Shown here in pieces: positions 8,924 to 17,862 of a DNA stretch of 64,000 bases. Position numbers and translations under genes: made by a program. The DNA is from Oscillospiraceae bacterium. Its GTDB lineage: Bacteria; Bacillota_A; Clostridia; Oscillospirales; Oscillospiraceae. The first letter of the stretch is position 1. Each line of letters begins with the position of its first letter. The notes under the pieces are model-generated. The model did not search any database. It was not told the DNA's origin and worked only from the letters and a program-made list of their open reading frames with translations. Location of the stretch: assembly GCA_017537045.1 (NCBI GenBank), contig JAFYLN010000149.1, positions 13,171 to 77,170 on the forward strand, read 5' to 3'.

Positions 8924-11227
8924 CTAATCGCGGGCGCCGGTATCTGTAAATTCTAATTGTATGGTCGTACCTGCAGGAACCTCTGTCCCGGCAGGTGTAT
9001 CTTGCGATGTTACCACAACGTTTGCCGCACTGTCACTGCTGCCGCTGTGGAGAATATATATTTCCAGTGCTCCTGCTGCGGCTGCAGCCTGCGCCCGGTT
9101 CATACCAAGAAAGTCGGGCACCTGCACCATTCGCTCCGGCGCAGCTTCCCCCAGATAGACCAAAAGCTCGCTGCCGCCCGGAACAGTTTTCCCGGCGGCG
9201 GGTATCTGCCCCGTTACCGTTTCGCCATTTCCGATAAACCGTGCTGTTAAACTCTGATTTTTCAGTAGTTTTTCTGTTTCCTCAGCGGTCTTCCCCGTAT
9301 AATCATCGAGAACGATCTCCTGTGATGCAACATCGTTTTCCGCATAATGCCGCTCTACGCCCAAGTATGGCAGAATATCTGCCATGACCGCTCCGACCGT
9401 GGGAGCCGCCATAACACCGCCGGAAATGTAGATCCCCGTCGCCCGCGAGGGAGTATCCAATGCTACCAGTACAATATACTCCGGATCTTCCATGGGCGCA
9501 ATCCCCACAAAGGAAACAATTTTATCCAGAACACGCTGGCCGTTTTCATCAAAAACATCGATTTTCTCACTGGTTCCGGTTTTTCCGCCAATCGAAAAGC
9601 CTGCAACCTGTGCATTTTTTGCTGTTCCCTCTTCCACAACGGACTGGATCAGGGTACGCATGGTATCGGAGGTTTCCTTGCTGATGGTCTGGCGAACCAC
9701 CGTGGGCTCCTGCTTCAGAACCGTGTTACCGTCTGCGTCGATGATCTCGGACACCAGATATGGCTCCATCAGATTACCTCCGTTTACCACAGACGCAATG
9801 GCACGAACCAGCTGCAGGGGTGTGATTTTAAAGGTCTGCCCGAAGGAACCGGAGGTCAGGGATGCGGTTCCCCATTTCTCCGTGTTGACAACAAGGGATC
9901 TGTCAAAGAAAACACCCTTGCTTTCTCCTGCGAGGTCAATGCCTGTCTTTTCAAGTATACCAAATTTTTCGATATATTCATAGAATTTTTCGCCCCCAAG
10001 CTTCAGGGCAATATGCGCAAAGGCGAGATTGCAGGAATTTTGCAGCGCCTGCGGTGTTTTCTGTGCGCCGTGTCCCTGACTGCGCCAGCAATGCAGCAAC
10101 TGGGAACGGCCGGGAATCTGCTCGCTGCCGCCGCAATGGAAGTTCGTTTCCAGATCAATGGCACCGCTGTCCAACGCAGCAGCCATGGTCAGTACCTTGA
10201 ATGTAGAACCCGGCTCATATCCATCGGAAAGCACCCGGTTCCGCCACTGTTTCAGCTGGGCAGCATGCAGGGCTTCCTTGTAGGCAGCTTCATTTCCCGC
10301 CTGTTTCAGCGTTTCCAGCTCCGCCTTTATGTCTTCATCGGCAATTTCCAGATAGCTGTTTGGATCATAGCTGCCAAGTGTCGCCATGGCAAGAATCTCG
10401 CCGGTCTTTGCATTCATGACCAGTCCGAAAGCGCCATTTTGCACATCATAACGGGTGACCGCTGCCTCCATCTGCTTTTCAAGGCAGGCCTGCACAGTGG
10501 TATCCAGTGTCAGGATCAAGCTGTCACCCTGCCGGCTGGTAACGTATTTTTCATAGGAAAAGGGCATATCCATCTCGTTGTTGCCCTTGGAGGTAATGAC
10601 CTTGCCGGCACTGCCTTCCAGAAAGCTGTTGTAGGATGCTTCCACGCCCTCACTGCCCTGATTGGAGGCATTGGTAAAGCCGATGACCTGCGCTGCCAGC
10701 GTACCATAGGGATAGGTGCGTTTGGTATTGGGTTCCAAATGAATGCCCTTGATATCATATTCATTGATAAAAGCGCGTATTTTTGCGGCACATTCCTCAT
10801 CAATACGGCTGGCGACCTGCTTATAGCGCTGCTTGAAATCTGCCGCCTGTTCTTTGATCCAGGCAGGATCTTTCTGAAGGATCTGCCCCAATGTAGCCGC
10901 GATCTGATCGATATCTTCTTTTGCCTGTTTCAATTCATGGGGGTCTAAGTACACATTTTCCACACTGACAGACGATGCCAGAATGTTCATGTTGCGGTCA
11001 TAGATATTCCCGCGCTGGGCGGTGACAGCAGTAGTACGGGTCTGGTTTCGCAGGGCTTTGGCTGCATAGTAATCATATTCGACTACCATCAGTCTATAAA
11101 GCTGCGCTGCGATAGGTAAAAATGCAAGAACTCCCAGCACCGCCATCACCAGCATAATACGGTGATGCTGACCGGAATCTGCCCGCAGTCGGCTTATCTC
11201 CTTGCGTTTTCCTGCATCCTTTCCCAT
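8924..11227 (-). CDS. Class B penicillin-binding protein with two PASTA domains (FtsI/SpoVD type)
   Basis: Septal or spore-cortex transpeptidase that cross-links peptidoglycan. The 767-residue protein has a short cytoplasmic tail, one N-terminal membrane helix (LVMAVLGVLAFLPIA), a dimerisation domain starting RGNIYDRN, and a transpeptidase domain with the nucleophile motif STFK (about 340), SCN (about 398) and KTGTS (about 548). Two C-terminal PASTA repeats (about 640-700 and 703-765) match SpoVD and PBP2x-like proteins. ATG at 11227 is chosen because the longer frame begins in the ftsL-pbp spacer; the SD there is only moderate (GAGGAAAGG, rather far). As the only PBP in the cluster, it may serve division, sporulation or both. 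Confidence 0.9.
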   Translation of the reverse strand: MGKDAGKRKEISRLRADSGQHHRIMLVMAVLGVLAFLPIAAQLYRLMVVEYDYYAAKALRNQTRTTAVTAQRGNIYDRNMNILASSVSVENVYLDPHELKQAKEDIDQIAATLGQILQKDPAWIKEQAADFKQRYKQVASRIDEECAAKIRAFINEYDIKGIHLEPNTKRTYPYGTLAAQVIGFTNASNQGSEGVEASYNSFLEGSAGKVITSKGNNEMDMPFSYEKYVTSRQGDSLILTLDTTVQACLEKQMEAAVTRYDVQNGAFGLVMNAKTGEILAMATLGSYDPNSYLEIADEDIKAELETLKQAGNEAAYKEALHAAQLKQWRNRVLSDGYEPGSTFKVLTMAAALDSGAIDLETNFHCGGSEQIPGRSQLLHCWRSQGHGAQKTPQALQNSCNLAFAHIALKLGGEKFYEYIEKFGILEKTGIDLAGESKGVFFDRSLVVNTEKWGTASLTSGSFGQTFKITPLQLVRAIASVVNGGNLMEPYLVSEIIDADGNTVLKQEPTVVRQTISKETSDTMRTLIQSVVEEGTAKNAQVAGFSIGGKTGTSEKIDVFDENGQRVLDKIVSFVGIAPMEDPEYIVLVALDTPSRATGIYISGGVMAAPTVGAVMADILPYLGVERHYAENDVASQEIVLDDYTGKTAEETEKLLKNQSLTARFIGNGETVTGQIPAAGKTVPGGSELLVYLGEAAPERMVQVPDFLGMNRAQAAAAAGALEIYILHSGSSDSAANVVVTSQDTPAGTEVPAGTTIQLEFTDTGARD

Positions 11228-11330
11228 ATTCCACCGGCCTTTCCTCAGCTTAGGGCTATCAATGGGCAGTAAGGGGGATCCCTCACTGCCCATTGCAGCT
11301 CTATCCTAATTTTATTGGCCGAAGGATGCT

Positions 11331-11810
11331 TTATGCAAACAAGCCCTTCAGGAACCAGGAAATATTCTCCCACCACGGTGTTTCAGGCTCCGGTTCGGGA
11401 AGTACGGGAGAAAAGGTGACGATCTGTGCTTCTTCGATTGGGATCATACCCAGTGCCAGCGCCTTGTCTTTAATATCATTCAGATCATACAGCTTTACAT
11501 ATTCCTGCTGTTTTTCCACATTGAAATTCTGGAGGCTGATCACGTAATCTGTCATCACTTCATACTCTGCGCAGGCATCCAGATAACTGCTGACACCGAC
11601 TGCCATCAGCACCACCATCACAACGGCAACGGCAATTGCAGCCAGTGCAACAGGATCGATCCGGAGCTGGATCTTCTGCTGCGGCAATGCTTTGGGCAGT
11701 ACAAACTTCTTCTTTTCAGTCTTTTGCCTGGGCTTCAGTTCCAGAATCTTGGCTTCACTGCCATAGGAATAAAACTGTGTTACATATTGAATATCAGGTT
11801 TTTGTACCAT
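11331..11810 (-). CDS. ftsL: FtsL-like septum protein
   Basis: Small bitopic protein of 159 residues: charged cytoplasmic N-terminus (KPRQKTEKKKF), one membrane helix (about 53-75, ALAAIAVAVVMVVLMAVGV), then a short extracellular heptad-like segment containing NDIKDKALALGMIP, the pattern seen in FtsL/DivIC proteins. FtsL bridges FtsQ/DivIB with FtsW-PBP. Sequence conservation in this family is weak, so the call depends on topology and on its place between rsmH and the PBP gene, the canonical ftsL position. Confidence 0.82.
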   Translation of the reverse strand: MVQKPDIQYVTQFYSYGSEAKILELKPRQKTEKKKFVLPKALPQQKIQLRIDPVALAAIAVAVVMVVLMAVGVSSYLDACAEYEVMTDYVISLQNFNVEKQQEYVKLYDLNDIKDKALALGMIPIEEAQIVTFSPVLPEPEPETPWWENISWFLKGLFA

Positions 11811-11842
11811 GATCTTCTCTTCCTCTCATGCAAGCATGACGC

Positions 11843-12778
11843 TTACGCTTTCTCACACACCCGAAGCTTTGCACTGCGGGCTCTGGGGTTATGCTCCAGC
11901 TCCGCATCAGTCGATACGATGGGCTTGCGGGTTATGACATGCACCTGCGGCTTTTTTCCACAGACACAGACAGGAAAGCTGGGTGGGCAGGTGCAACCCT
12001 TGCCGGCACCGGCCATGGCGGTCTTGACAATGCGGTCTTCCAGAGAATGGAAGGTTATAACTGCCAGACGACCGCCGGGATTCAAACAGGGAATGGCGTC
12101 ACGCATGACCTTTTCCACACTGCCCAGTTCATCATTGACAGCAATGCGGATCGCCTGAAAGCTGCGCTTTGCAGGATGCTGCTTTTCCCGCAGCGCCTGC
12201 GCCGGCATGGCACCGCGAATCACATCCACCAGTTCCAGGGTTGTTTCAATGGGTTTATTTTCCCGCCTCTTACAGATAGCAAAAGCGATCTTGGGTGCAT
12301 AACGCTCTTCGCCGTAGTCGAAGAGGATGCGCCTTAATTCTTCATAGCTCCATGTGTTGACCACATCATAAGCAGAAAGAGCATCTTCGCTGTTCATACG
12401 CATATCCAGCGGCGCGTCGGCCATATAGGAAAAGCCGCGGCTGCTGTCATCAAGCTGGGGAGAAGAAACGCCCAGATCCAGCAGAATGCCATCAACGCCT
12501 TCAATATTCAGATCTTTCAGAACCTGTGCAATTTCACAGAAGTTGGAATGCACCAATGTCACACGGTCTGCATAGGGAGCAAGACGCTCCCCTGCGGCTT
12601 TCAGCGCCACGGGATCCCGGTCAATACCGATGAGCCGGCCTGTGGTCAGCAGCTTTGCAATCTCACTGGAATGGCCTGCACCGCCGAGGGTACCATCCAC
12701 ATAAATGCCGTCAGGCTTGATGGCAAGACCCTCGATACACTCATTCAGGAGAACGGAAATATGATGAAATTCTGTCAT
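11843..12778 (-). CDS. rsmH: 16S rRNA (cytosine1402-N4)-methyltransferase RsmH
   Basis: SAM-dependent methyltransferase (formerly MraW) that modifies N4 of C1402 in the ribosomal P site. The 311-residue product starts [15 protein letters not shown] and has the SAM loop [11 protein letters not shown] (about 27-37) and the family segment [14 protein letters not shown]. Its ATG overlaps the mraZ stop as ATGA. The partner enzyme for 2'-O methylation of the same nucleotide, rsmI, is also in this window at 17 kb. Confidence 0.97.
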   Translation of the reverse strand: MTEFHHISVLLNECIEGLAIKPDGIYVDGTLGGAGHSSEIAKLLTTGRLIGIDRDPVALKAAGERLAPYADRVTLVHSNFCEIAQVLKDLNIEGVDGILLDLGVSSPQLDDSSRGFSYMADAPLDMRMNSEDALSAYDVVNTWSYEELRRILFDYGEERYAPKIAFAICKRRENKPIETTLELVDVIRGAMPAQALREKQHPAKRSFQAIRIAVNDELGSVEKVMRDAIPCLNPGGRLAVITFHSLEDRIVKTAMAGAGKGCTCPPSFPVCVCGKKPQVHVITRKPIVSTDAELEHNPRARSAKLRVCEKA

Positions 12779-13203
12779 AGACCGATCTCCTCCAGTGATG
12801 CAAGCAGTTTCTCAGGTGTCAGGTTCTCGGTTTCAAAGGCTGCAAATTCTTCTGCATCCCAGATTTCCGCCTGACCGGCACGGCCCACGATCATCACTTC
12901 CCGCTTGATTCCGGCATAGTCCAGCAGAAATTGTGTCAGGCCGAAGCGGAACTGCTTATCGGGATTGCACTGGGCGGCATTCATAAAGATCAGGCTGGTT
13001 GCGCCGGCACGCTTGGAAATGCTCAAGGCATTAAAATTATCGCTGAGCGTCTGCCATTCTGCGGCAGTATAGACGGTGAGGCACCGATGACCGCAGTTGA
13101 CACCTAAGGTCACATAGAAATCCTCCCCCAGCTCTGTACGCAGCTTTGCCGGGACAAACAGACGGTTCTTATCATCGAGTTTTGCCGGGAATTTTCCGAT
13201 CAC
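12775..13203 (-). CDS. mraZ: Transcriptional regulator MraZ
   Basis: First gene of the dcw operon. MraZ is a double AbrB-like fold DNA-binding protein that represses its own operon in the bacteria studied. The 142-residue product fits the family and carries the first DxxxR signature [14 protein letters not shown] and a degenerate second copy near [19 protein letters not shown] at 13203 is chosen: GGAGGTGAG lies directly before it, and a possible upstream GTG at 13221 would place that SD inside the gene and overlap the operator boxes. The stop overlaps rsmH. Confidence 0.95.
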   Translation of the reverse strand: MIGKFPAKLDDKNRLFVPAKLRTELGEDFYVTLGVNCGHRCLTVYTAAEWQTLSDNFNALSISKRAGATSLIFMNAAQCNPDKQFRFGLTQFLLDYAGIKREVMIVGRAGQAEIWDAEEFAAFETENLTPEKLLASLEEIGL

Positions 13204-13218
13204 GGGCTCACCTCCTTC

Positions 13219-13244
13219 CACTTTACTCCACTTTACTACACTTT
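13219..13244 (-). promoter_or_regulatory. MraZ operator: three AAAGTG boxes at 10-bp spacing
   Basis: AAAGTG occurs at 13219-13224, 13229-13234 and 13239-13244 (minus strand), exactly one helical turn apart, between the -10 element and the mraZ SD. AAAGTG direct repeats are the described MraZ-box type in Mollicutes; binding here is inferred. Confidence 0.8.
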
Positions 13245-13250
13245 TGCTCC

Positions 13251-13279
13251 ATTATAACGCGGTACAACAAAAAAATCAA
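13251..13279 (-). promoter_or_regulatory. dcw operon (mraZ) promoter
   Basis: TTGATT, 17-bp spacer, TATAAT on the minus strand, immediately followed by the three MraZ boxes, so bound MraZ would cover the start of transcription. Confidence 0.85.
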
Positions 13280-13301
13280 TCCATTTTCCACTTAATTTTT
13301 C

Positions 13302-13333
13302 AAAAAAGTGCGGGAAAACACCAGTTTTCCCGC
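13302..13333 (-). terminator. Terminator after clpC
   Basis: Ten-bp stem GCGGGAAAAC/GTTTTCCCGC with TGGT loop followed on the minus strand by ACTTTTTTG. It separates clpC from the dcw promoter. Confidence 0.9.
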
Positions 13334-13353
13334 ATTTTCGAACACCTGTTCTA

Positions 13354-15684
13354 TCATTTTTGCACCTGAAAGGAAAGCTGGCCATCTACCAGTTTGCCTG
13401 TGATGCGATTCGGACGGCGGCTGCATTCCAGCAGAAATGTGGCCAAAGGTCCCTCCACCTCTTCCTGAACCAGCCGGCGCAGCGCTCTGGCTCCGCCTTT
13501 ATCCTTACTGCGCTGCCCCAAAAGCTGCGCCAGCTCCGGCGGGAACTGGATCAGTAGATCCTGTGCCGTCAGGCGCTTGCTAAGCTGATTCAGATATTTC
13601 CCTGCAATGGCCTCCATGGCTGCGCTGTCCAGTGCCGCAAAATGCACCACACGATCCAGACGGCCTAAAAATTCCGGTGTGAAGCTCCGCCGCAGGGCGC
13701 TATCCATTTCCCCGCTGCGTCCGGCAGGACGGAATCCAAGTCCGTCTCCATGCACCTCACTGCCCGCATTGGAAGTCATGACCACAATGGCATTTTTAAA
13801 GCTGACACGGCGGCCGCCGGAATCGGTCAGGCATCCTTCTTCCATGATCTGCAGCAGAATACCCGCCACATCCGGATGCGCTTTCTCCAGTTCATCCAGA
13901 AGCACCAGGCAATAGGGGCGGCGGCGCACCGCTTCAGTCAGCTTTCCGCCTTCCTCGTAGCCCACATAGCCGGGAGGCGCACCCACGAGACGGGATACCG
14001 AGTGTTTTTCCATATATTCTGTCATATCCAAACGAATCATAGCCTCCGGACTTCCGAAGATTTCCTCCGCCAGCACACGGCACAGTTCCGTCTTACCTAC
14101 GCCGGTAGGGCCTGTGAACAGCAGGCAGGCAATGGGACGGTTTTCATCGCGGATGCCGGAGCACCCGCGGCGCAGCGCATCTGATACCGCCGCAACCGCA
14201 GCCTTCTGTCCTACCACCTGTTCGGACAACCGTTGTTCCAGCGCCAGCAGCCGCTGGCGTTCCCCGGCTGTCAATCTGCCGGCCGGAATTCCCGTTCTTG
14301 CAGAAACCGCCACAGCAATGTCCGCACCTGTGACTGCCCTGCCCCGCCTGTTTTCGCTGCTGTGGGCGACCATGTTCTGCATCCGGTCACGCAGTTCCGC
14401 CGCTTTCTCGAAGCGGCTTTCTTTCACCGCTTCATGCAATTCCTGTTCCAGCTCCTTGCGGGCTGCGCCGCGATTGCCACCCGCCTCTTCCATGCGTACG
14501 CGTGCTGCACTTTCATCGATCAGATCAATCGCCTTATCAGGCAGATACAAATCCGGTAGATACCGGACTGACAGGCGCACCGCTTCTTTCAATGCTTCAT
14601 CCGTAATGCGCAGATGGTGGTGCCGTTCCAGCCCCGGTTTCAGCCCCCGCAGAATCTCCATTGTTGCTTGGTGACTGGGTTCCTCCACCTTGACGGGACG
14701 AAAGCGCCGTTCCAGCGCCGGATCCTTTTCAATATAGCGGCGGTATTCCTCCATGGTCGTGGCACCCAGCATCTGTAGTTCTCCCCGTCCCAGCGCAGGT
14801 TTGAAAATATTTGCAGCATCAATGGCACCCTCCGCCGCACCGGCACCCACAATGGTGTGCATTTCGTCCACAAACAGGATCACATCCCCGTTTCTTCTGA
14901 TTTCCGTCAGCACATCCCGAAGACGTTCTTCAAATTCACCCCGGTATTTTGTACCTGCCACAAGATTTGCCATATTCAGGCTGATCAGCCGTTTTTCTTT
15001 CAGCTGGGGCGGTACATTTCCCGCTGCCATCCGTTGCGCAAGTCCCTCGGCAATGGCTGTTTTGCCCACACCGGGTTCCCCCACCAGTGCGGGGTTATTT
15101 TTGTTTTTCCGGCACAGGATGCCGATGACCATATCGATCTCCTTCTCCCGTGCGATCACAGGTTCCATGCCCGATGCCTTGATAACCAGGTCTTCACTGA
15201 ATTGATCCAGCAGTTTCGTACTTGACCACTCCTTTTTCCTTTTCACGGGAGTACGCATCTCCCATGTCAGATTTTCCAGCGTTCTTGTAAACAGTTCATT
15301 CGCATCGACCCCGCTTAAATACAGCAGCTGGCCAGCCTCTGTTTTTTCCCGGCGCGCCAGTGCCATTAAAATATGCAAGGGGCGGATCAGATGTCCTTTG
15401 TGGATGCGCACCTCATTGGCTGCGCCCTGCAGAATTTGTCTGGCATCACTGCTGAAGCCCTGAGGCAGTGGAAGGCTGGCAGTACCTTTGCCGTAAAGTA
15501 ATACTGCCATATCCTGTGTCACGGATGCATCCAGGCCAATTCCTCTTAGAATCTGCCCTGTGTTTCCAACACAGCACAGCATCGCAAGCAGCAAATGGAT
15601 GCTTCCAACATAGCTGTGACCCATTTCCCGGGCTTTTTTTCCTGCGGCATTGAGCAGTTCCAGACTCTCCTGTTCATAACGCAC
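13354..15684 (-). CDS. clpC: ClpC-type AAA+ unfoldase
   Basis: Cytoplasmic Clp/Hsp100 ATPase expected to feed substrates to ClpP. The 776 residues show a double Clp N-domain (about 1-145), first AAA+ module with Walker A GEPGVGKT, a middle segment with a UVR-type motif (residues about 415-450) typical of ClpC, and a second AAA+ module with GPTGVGKT and the ClpC/ClpB C-terminal domain. No ctsR, mcsA or mcsB lies beside it, unlike the usual ctsR operon, and no CtsR box was seen. GTG start follows GGAGGTGAGGAAGG. It could be a second, specialised ClpC paralogue. Confidence 0.88.
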   Translation of the reverse strand: MRYEQESLELLNAAGKKAREMGHSYVGSIHLLLAMLCCVGNTGQILRGIGLDASVTQDMAVLLYGKGTASLPLPQGFSSDARQILQGAANEVRIHKGHLIRPLHILMALARREKTEAGQLLYLSGVDANELFTRTLENLTWEMRTPVKRKKEWSSTKLLDQFSEDLVIKASGMEPVIAREKEIDMVIGILCRKNKNNPALVGEPGVGKTAIAEGLAQRMAAGNVPPQLKEKRLISLNMANLVAGTKYRGEFEERLRDVLTEIRRNGDVILFVDEMHTIVGAGAAEGAIDAANIFKPALGRGELQMLGATTMEEYRRYIEKDPALERRFRPVKVEEPSHQATMEILRGLKPGLERHHHLRITDEALKEAVRLSVRYLPDLYLPDKAIDLIDESAARVRMEEAGGNRGAARKELEQELHEAVKESRFEKAAELRDRMQNMVAHSSENRRGRAVTGADIAVAVSARTGIPAGRLTAGERQRLLALEQRLSEQVVGQKAAVAAVSDALRRGCSGIRDENRPIACLLFTGPTGVGKTELCRVLAEEIFGSPEAMIRLDMTEYMEKHSVSRLVGAPPGYVGYEEGGKLTEAVRRRPYCLVLLDELEKAHPDVAGILLQIMEEGCLTDSGGRRVSFKNAIVVMTSNAGSEVHGDGLGFRPAGRSGEMDSALRRSFTPEFLGRLDRVVHFAALDSAAMEAIAGKYLNQLSKRLTAQDLLIQFPPELAQLLGQRSKDKGGARALRRLVQEEVEGPLATFLLECSRRPNRITGKLVDGQLSFQVQK

Positions 15685-15688
15685 CCTT

Positions 15689-15704
15689 CCTCACCTCCGT
15701 GAGG
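15689..15704 (-). promoter_or_regulatory. Hairpin overlapping the clpC ribosome binding site
   Basis: CCTCAC-GGAG-GTGAGG forms a 6-bp perfect stem whose loop and 3' arm contain the SD of clpC, so the SD could be masked in the mRNA. Function is inferred only. Confidence 0.4.
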
Positions 15705-15755
15705 AAAATTTTCGCCCCGGTTCCAAAAAAATATACAACTCTTTCAAAAAAGGAA

Positions 15756-15783
15756 TTGCATTTTTAGAAATACATGCTAGAAT
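15756..15783 (+). promoter_or_regulatory. Ferredoxin promoter with extended -10
   Basis: TTGCAT, 16-bp spacer, TGCTAGAAT, about 57 bp before the ferredoxin start. Confidence 0.8.
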
Positions 15784-15839
15784 AGATATAACGTTATTAA
15801 ATTAGCGTGCTATTATACATCATATATGGAGGTAATATC

Positions 15840-16010
15840 ATGGCTTACAATATCACCGATGCTTGCGTCAAGTGCGGTTCCTGCGCTGACCAGTGCCCCG
15901 TCGAGGCTATTTCCGAGGGCGAAGACAAGTACGTCATTGACGCTGATGTCTGCGTTTCCTGCGGCGCTTGTGCTGACCAGTGCCCCGTTGAAGCTATCGA
16001 GGAAGGCTAA
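15840..16010 (+). CDS. 2[4Fe-4S] ferredoxin
   Basis: Small clostridial-type electron carrier of 56 residues. Two CxxCxxCxxxCP motifs (CVKCGSCADQCP and CVSCGACADQCP) bind two [4Fe-4S] clusters, with the near-duplicate halves typical of the family. ATG at 15840 follows GGAGGTAATATC; an upstream in-frame start at 15807 lacks an SD. It is monocistronic, between a strong promoter and a terminator, as expected for an abundant redox protein in an anaerobe. Confidence 0.97.
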   Translation: MAYNITDACVKCGSCADQCPVEAISEGEDKYVIDADVCVSCGACADQCPVEAIEEG

Positions 16011-16030
16011 TTTCTTACATTCCGAATTCG

Positions 16031-16060
16031 GCCTGCGCAAAACTTGCGCAGGCTGATTTT
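16031..16060 (+). terminator. Ferredoxin terminator
   Basis: Perfect 10-bp stem GCCTGCGCAA/TTGCGCAGGC with AAC loop, followed by TGATTTT. Confidence 0.9.
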
Positions 16061-16085
16061 CTACGCATTTGGTTTGGAGGTGCCT

Positions 16086-16775
16086 ATGGAACAACTGCCC
16101 AACGGATATACCTTAGTGCTGGCTGACGGCTGTTTTCCACTGAGCACCGATTCCATGCTGCTGGCTCATTTTGCAAAGCTGCCCCGTAATGCCAGCGTGC
16201 TGGATCTGGGCTCCGGCTGCGGCACGCTGGGTCTGCTTCTTTGCGCAAAAGACGCAGCCTGTACCGTGATAGGTCTGGAGCTTTCCGAAAACGCCCACAA
16301 TGCCGCACTTGAAAACATCAACCGTAACCAGCTTGCTTCCCGTTTGAAAAGTATATGCGCAGATCTGCGGAGTCTGCCGGTTGAATATAACGGCATGTTC
16401 CACTGCTGCATCTCCAATCCCCCCTATTTTTCCGGCGGCCCTGCCAGTTCTGCAACACCCGTTGCCCGCCGGGATGATTGCTGTACACCGGAAGCGCTGT
16501 TTCGTACAGCAGCAAAAGCATTACGCTACGGCGGTGACTTTTTTCTTGTCCACAAACCGGAGAAGCTGGCACAGCTCATCAGCTGCGGTGCCGCCGTATC
16601 TCTGGAAGCCAAGAATCTGACCCTCGTCCGCCATAAAGAGGGTGGCTCCATTATTCTGATTCTGCTGCAGTTTCGCAAGGGTGGAAAAAGCGGACTGCAA
16701 ATTCATGAACATTGCCTGTTCGATGCCCATGGTAAGCCCACAGCTTACTATCAGGATGTCTACCACATAAAATAG
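16086..16775 (+). CDS. tRNA1(Val) (adenine37-N6)-methyltransferase family protein
   Basis: SAM-dependent N6-adenine methyltransferase of the TrmN6/YfiC (Bacillus YabB) group, expected to act on tRNA. The 229-residue product has motif I DLGSGCGTLGLLL (from residue 40) and the N6-amino methyltransferase motif NPPYF (111-115). ATG at 16086 follows TTTGGAGGTGCCT; the longer frame begins within the ferredoxin terminator. rsmI and an abrB-type gene follow, as in Bacillus (yabB-yazA-yabC-abrB), which supports the assignment; no yazA homologue lies between them. Family is clear; exact substrate base is inferred. Confidence 0.85.
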   Translation: MEQLPNGYTLVLADGCFPLSTDSMLLAHFAKLPRNASVLDLGSGCGTLGLLLCAKDAACTVIGLELSENAHNAALENINRNQLASRLKSICADLRSLPVEYNGMFHCCISNPPYFSGGPASSATPVARRDDCCTPEALFRTAAKALRYGGDFFLVHKPEKLAQLISCGAAVSLEAKNLTLVRHKEGGSIILILLQFRKGGKSGLQIHEHCLFDAHGKPTAYYQDVYHIK

Positions 16776-16779
16776 ATTC

Positions 16780-16956
16780 AAATTTCAGTTTGTCGTGCTG
16801 TTCCAGTTATGAATGTAGGGGCGGCGATCCGCCGCCCGCGCAGCGGAATATTTCGCATTCGCATTGGTTTTCGGCGAATCCGTAACATTGTACCGCCGGG
16901 CGGCGGGTCGCCGCCCCTACGTTATCCACGCTGCATGGTGCGATAAACATCAATTT
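16780..16956. repeat. Family A dispersed element, copy 1
   Basis: Full-length copy starting AAATTTCAGTTTGTCG and ending CGATAAACATCAATTT (imperfect terminal inverted repeat), with two GC-rich hairpins of the type GGGCGGCGATCCGCCGCCC and a weaker central palindrome. It begins 5 bp after the upstream stop codon. It fills the gap before rsmI. Confidence 0.85.
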
Positions 16957-16985
16957 GGTTTTCAACTTTTCAAGGAGGTCACATT

Positions 16986-17813
16986 ATGGCCGGAATGTTG
17001 TATCTGGTACCTACCCCCATCGGCAATCTGGGTGATATTTCTCAGCGAAGCCGCAAAACGCTGGAAAATGCGGATTTTATCGCCGCTGAAGATACCCGCG
17101 TATCCCTGAAGCTTTTAAACCATATGGGCATTAAAAAAAGTCTTGTCAGCTACTATGAGCACAACAAGGCTTTTAAGGGTGAAAAAATTGTGGAGCGGAT
17201 CCTTGCCGGTGAAACCTGTGCACTGGTGTCCGATGCAGGCAGTCCCGCCATCTCTGATCCGGGAGAAGATCTGGTCAAGCTCTGCCATGAAGCAGGCATC
17301 GTGGTCTGTGCTATCCCCGGTCCCTGCGCCGTGATTACAGCTTTGAGTATTTCCGGTCAATCCACCGGCCGTTTCTGTTTTGAAGGATTTCTTTCCACCG
17401 CCAAAAAGAGCCGCAGGGAGCATCTGGAATCCCTTGCTACGGAGCAGCGTACCATGATCTTTTACGAAGCTCCCCACAAATTGCTGGGTACATTGCAGGA
17501 TATGGCTGCCGTGTTTGGTGAAGACCGCTCCATCAGCCTGTGCAGGGAACTGACAAAGCTTCATGAAGAGGTGATTCTCACCACGTTGGGTGGTGCCGTT
17601 GAAAAATACACAGAAAACGCACCAAAGGGCGAATTCGTTCTTGTGGTTGCCGGTGCGCCTGCACAGGAGAAAGAAGTGGCCACAGAAGAGGATGCCGCCA
17701 CGCGGGTGCAGCAGCTGATGGAAGAGGGTCTCAGCCGCAAGGATGCCATCAAACAGACTGCCAAGGAACTGAACCTGCCAAAAAACGTGGTATATGATGC
17801 CGCACTGAAATAA
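16986..17813 (+). CDS. rsmI: 16S rRNA (cytidine1402-2'-O)-methyltransferase RsmI
   Basis: SAM-dependent methyltransferase of the tetrapyrrole methylase fold that methylates the ribose of C1402 in 16S rRNA. The 275-residue product begins with LVPTPIGNLGDIS and contains AAEDTR, then SDAGSPAISDPGEDLV and AIPGPCAV, all standard RsmI motifs. AAGGAGGTCACATT precedes the ATG. It follows the tRNA methyltransferase gene across a family A repeat and ends at a strong bidirectional terminator facing the abrB-type gene. Confidence 0.97.
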   Translation: MAGMLYLVPTPIGNLGDISQRSRKTLENADFIAAEDTRVSLKLLNHMGIKKSLVSYYEHNKAFKGEKIVERILAGETCALVSDAGSPAISDPGEDLVKLCHEAGIVVCAIPGPCAVITALSISGQSTGRFCFEGFLSTAKKSRREHLESLATEQRTMIFYEAPHKLLGTLQDMAAVFGEDRSISLCRELTKLHEEVILTTLGGAVEKYTENAPKGEFVLVVAGAPAQEKEVATEEDAATRVQQLMEEGLSRKDAIKQTAKELNLPKNVVYDAALK

Positions 17814-17820
17814 CAGGAAA

Positions 17821-17850
17821 CCCCGGAAGGAAAACCTTCCGGGGAAATTT
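17821..17850. terminator. Bidirectional terminator between rsmI and abrB-type gene
   Basis: CCCCGGAAGG/CCTTCCGGGG stem with AAAA loop followed by AAATTTTA; serves rsmI and possibly the convergent gene. Confidence 0.88.
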
Positions 17851-17862
17851 TATGCTGTGATA

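Noticed and set aside
12775..13221. mraZ start at 13221
   Set aside because: It would put the GGAGGTGAG ribosome binding site and part of an operator box inside the gene; the product from 13203 has the usual length.
16780..16956. CRISPR-like repeats in the GC-rich elements
   Set aside because: Copies are single and dispersed, palindromic and not separated by regular spacers; no cas genes.
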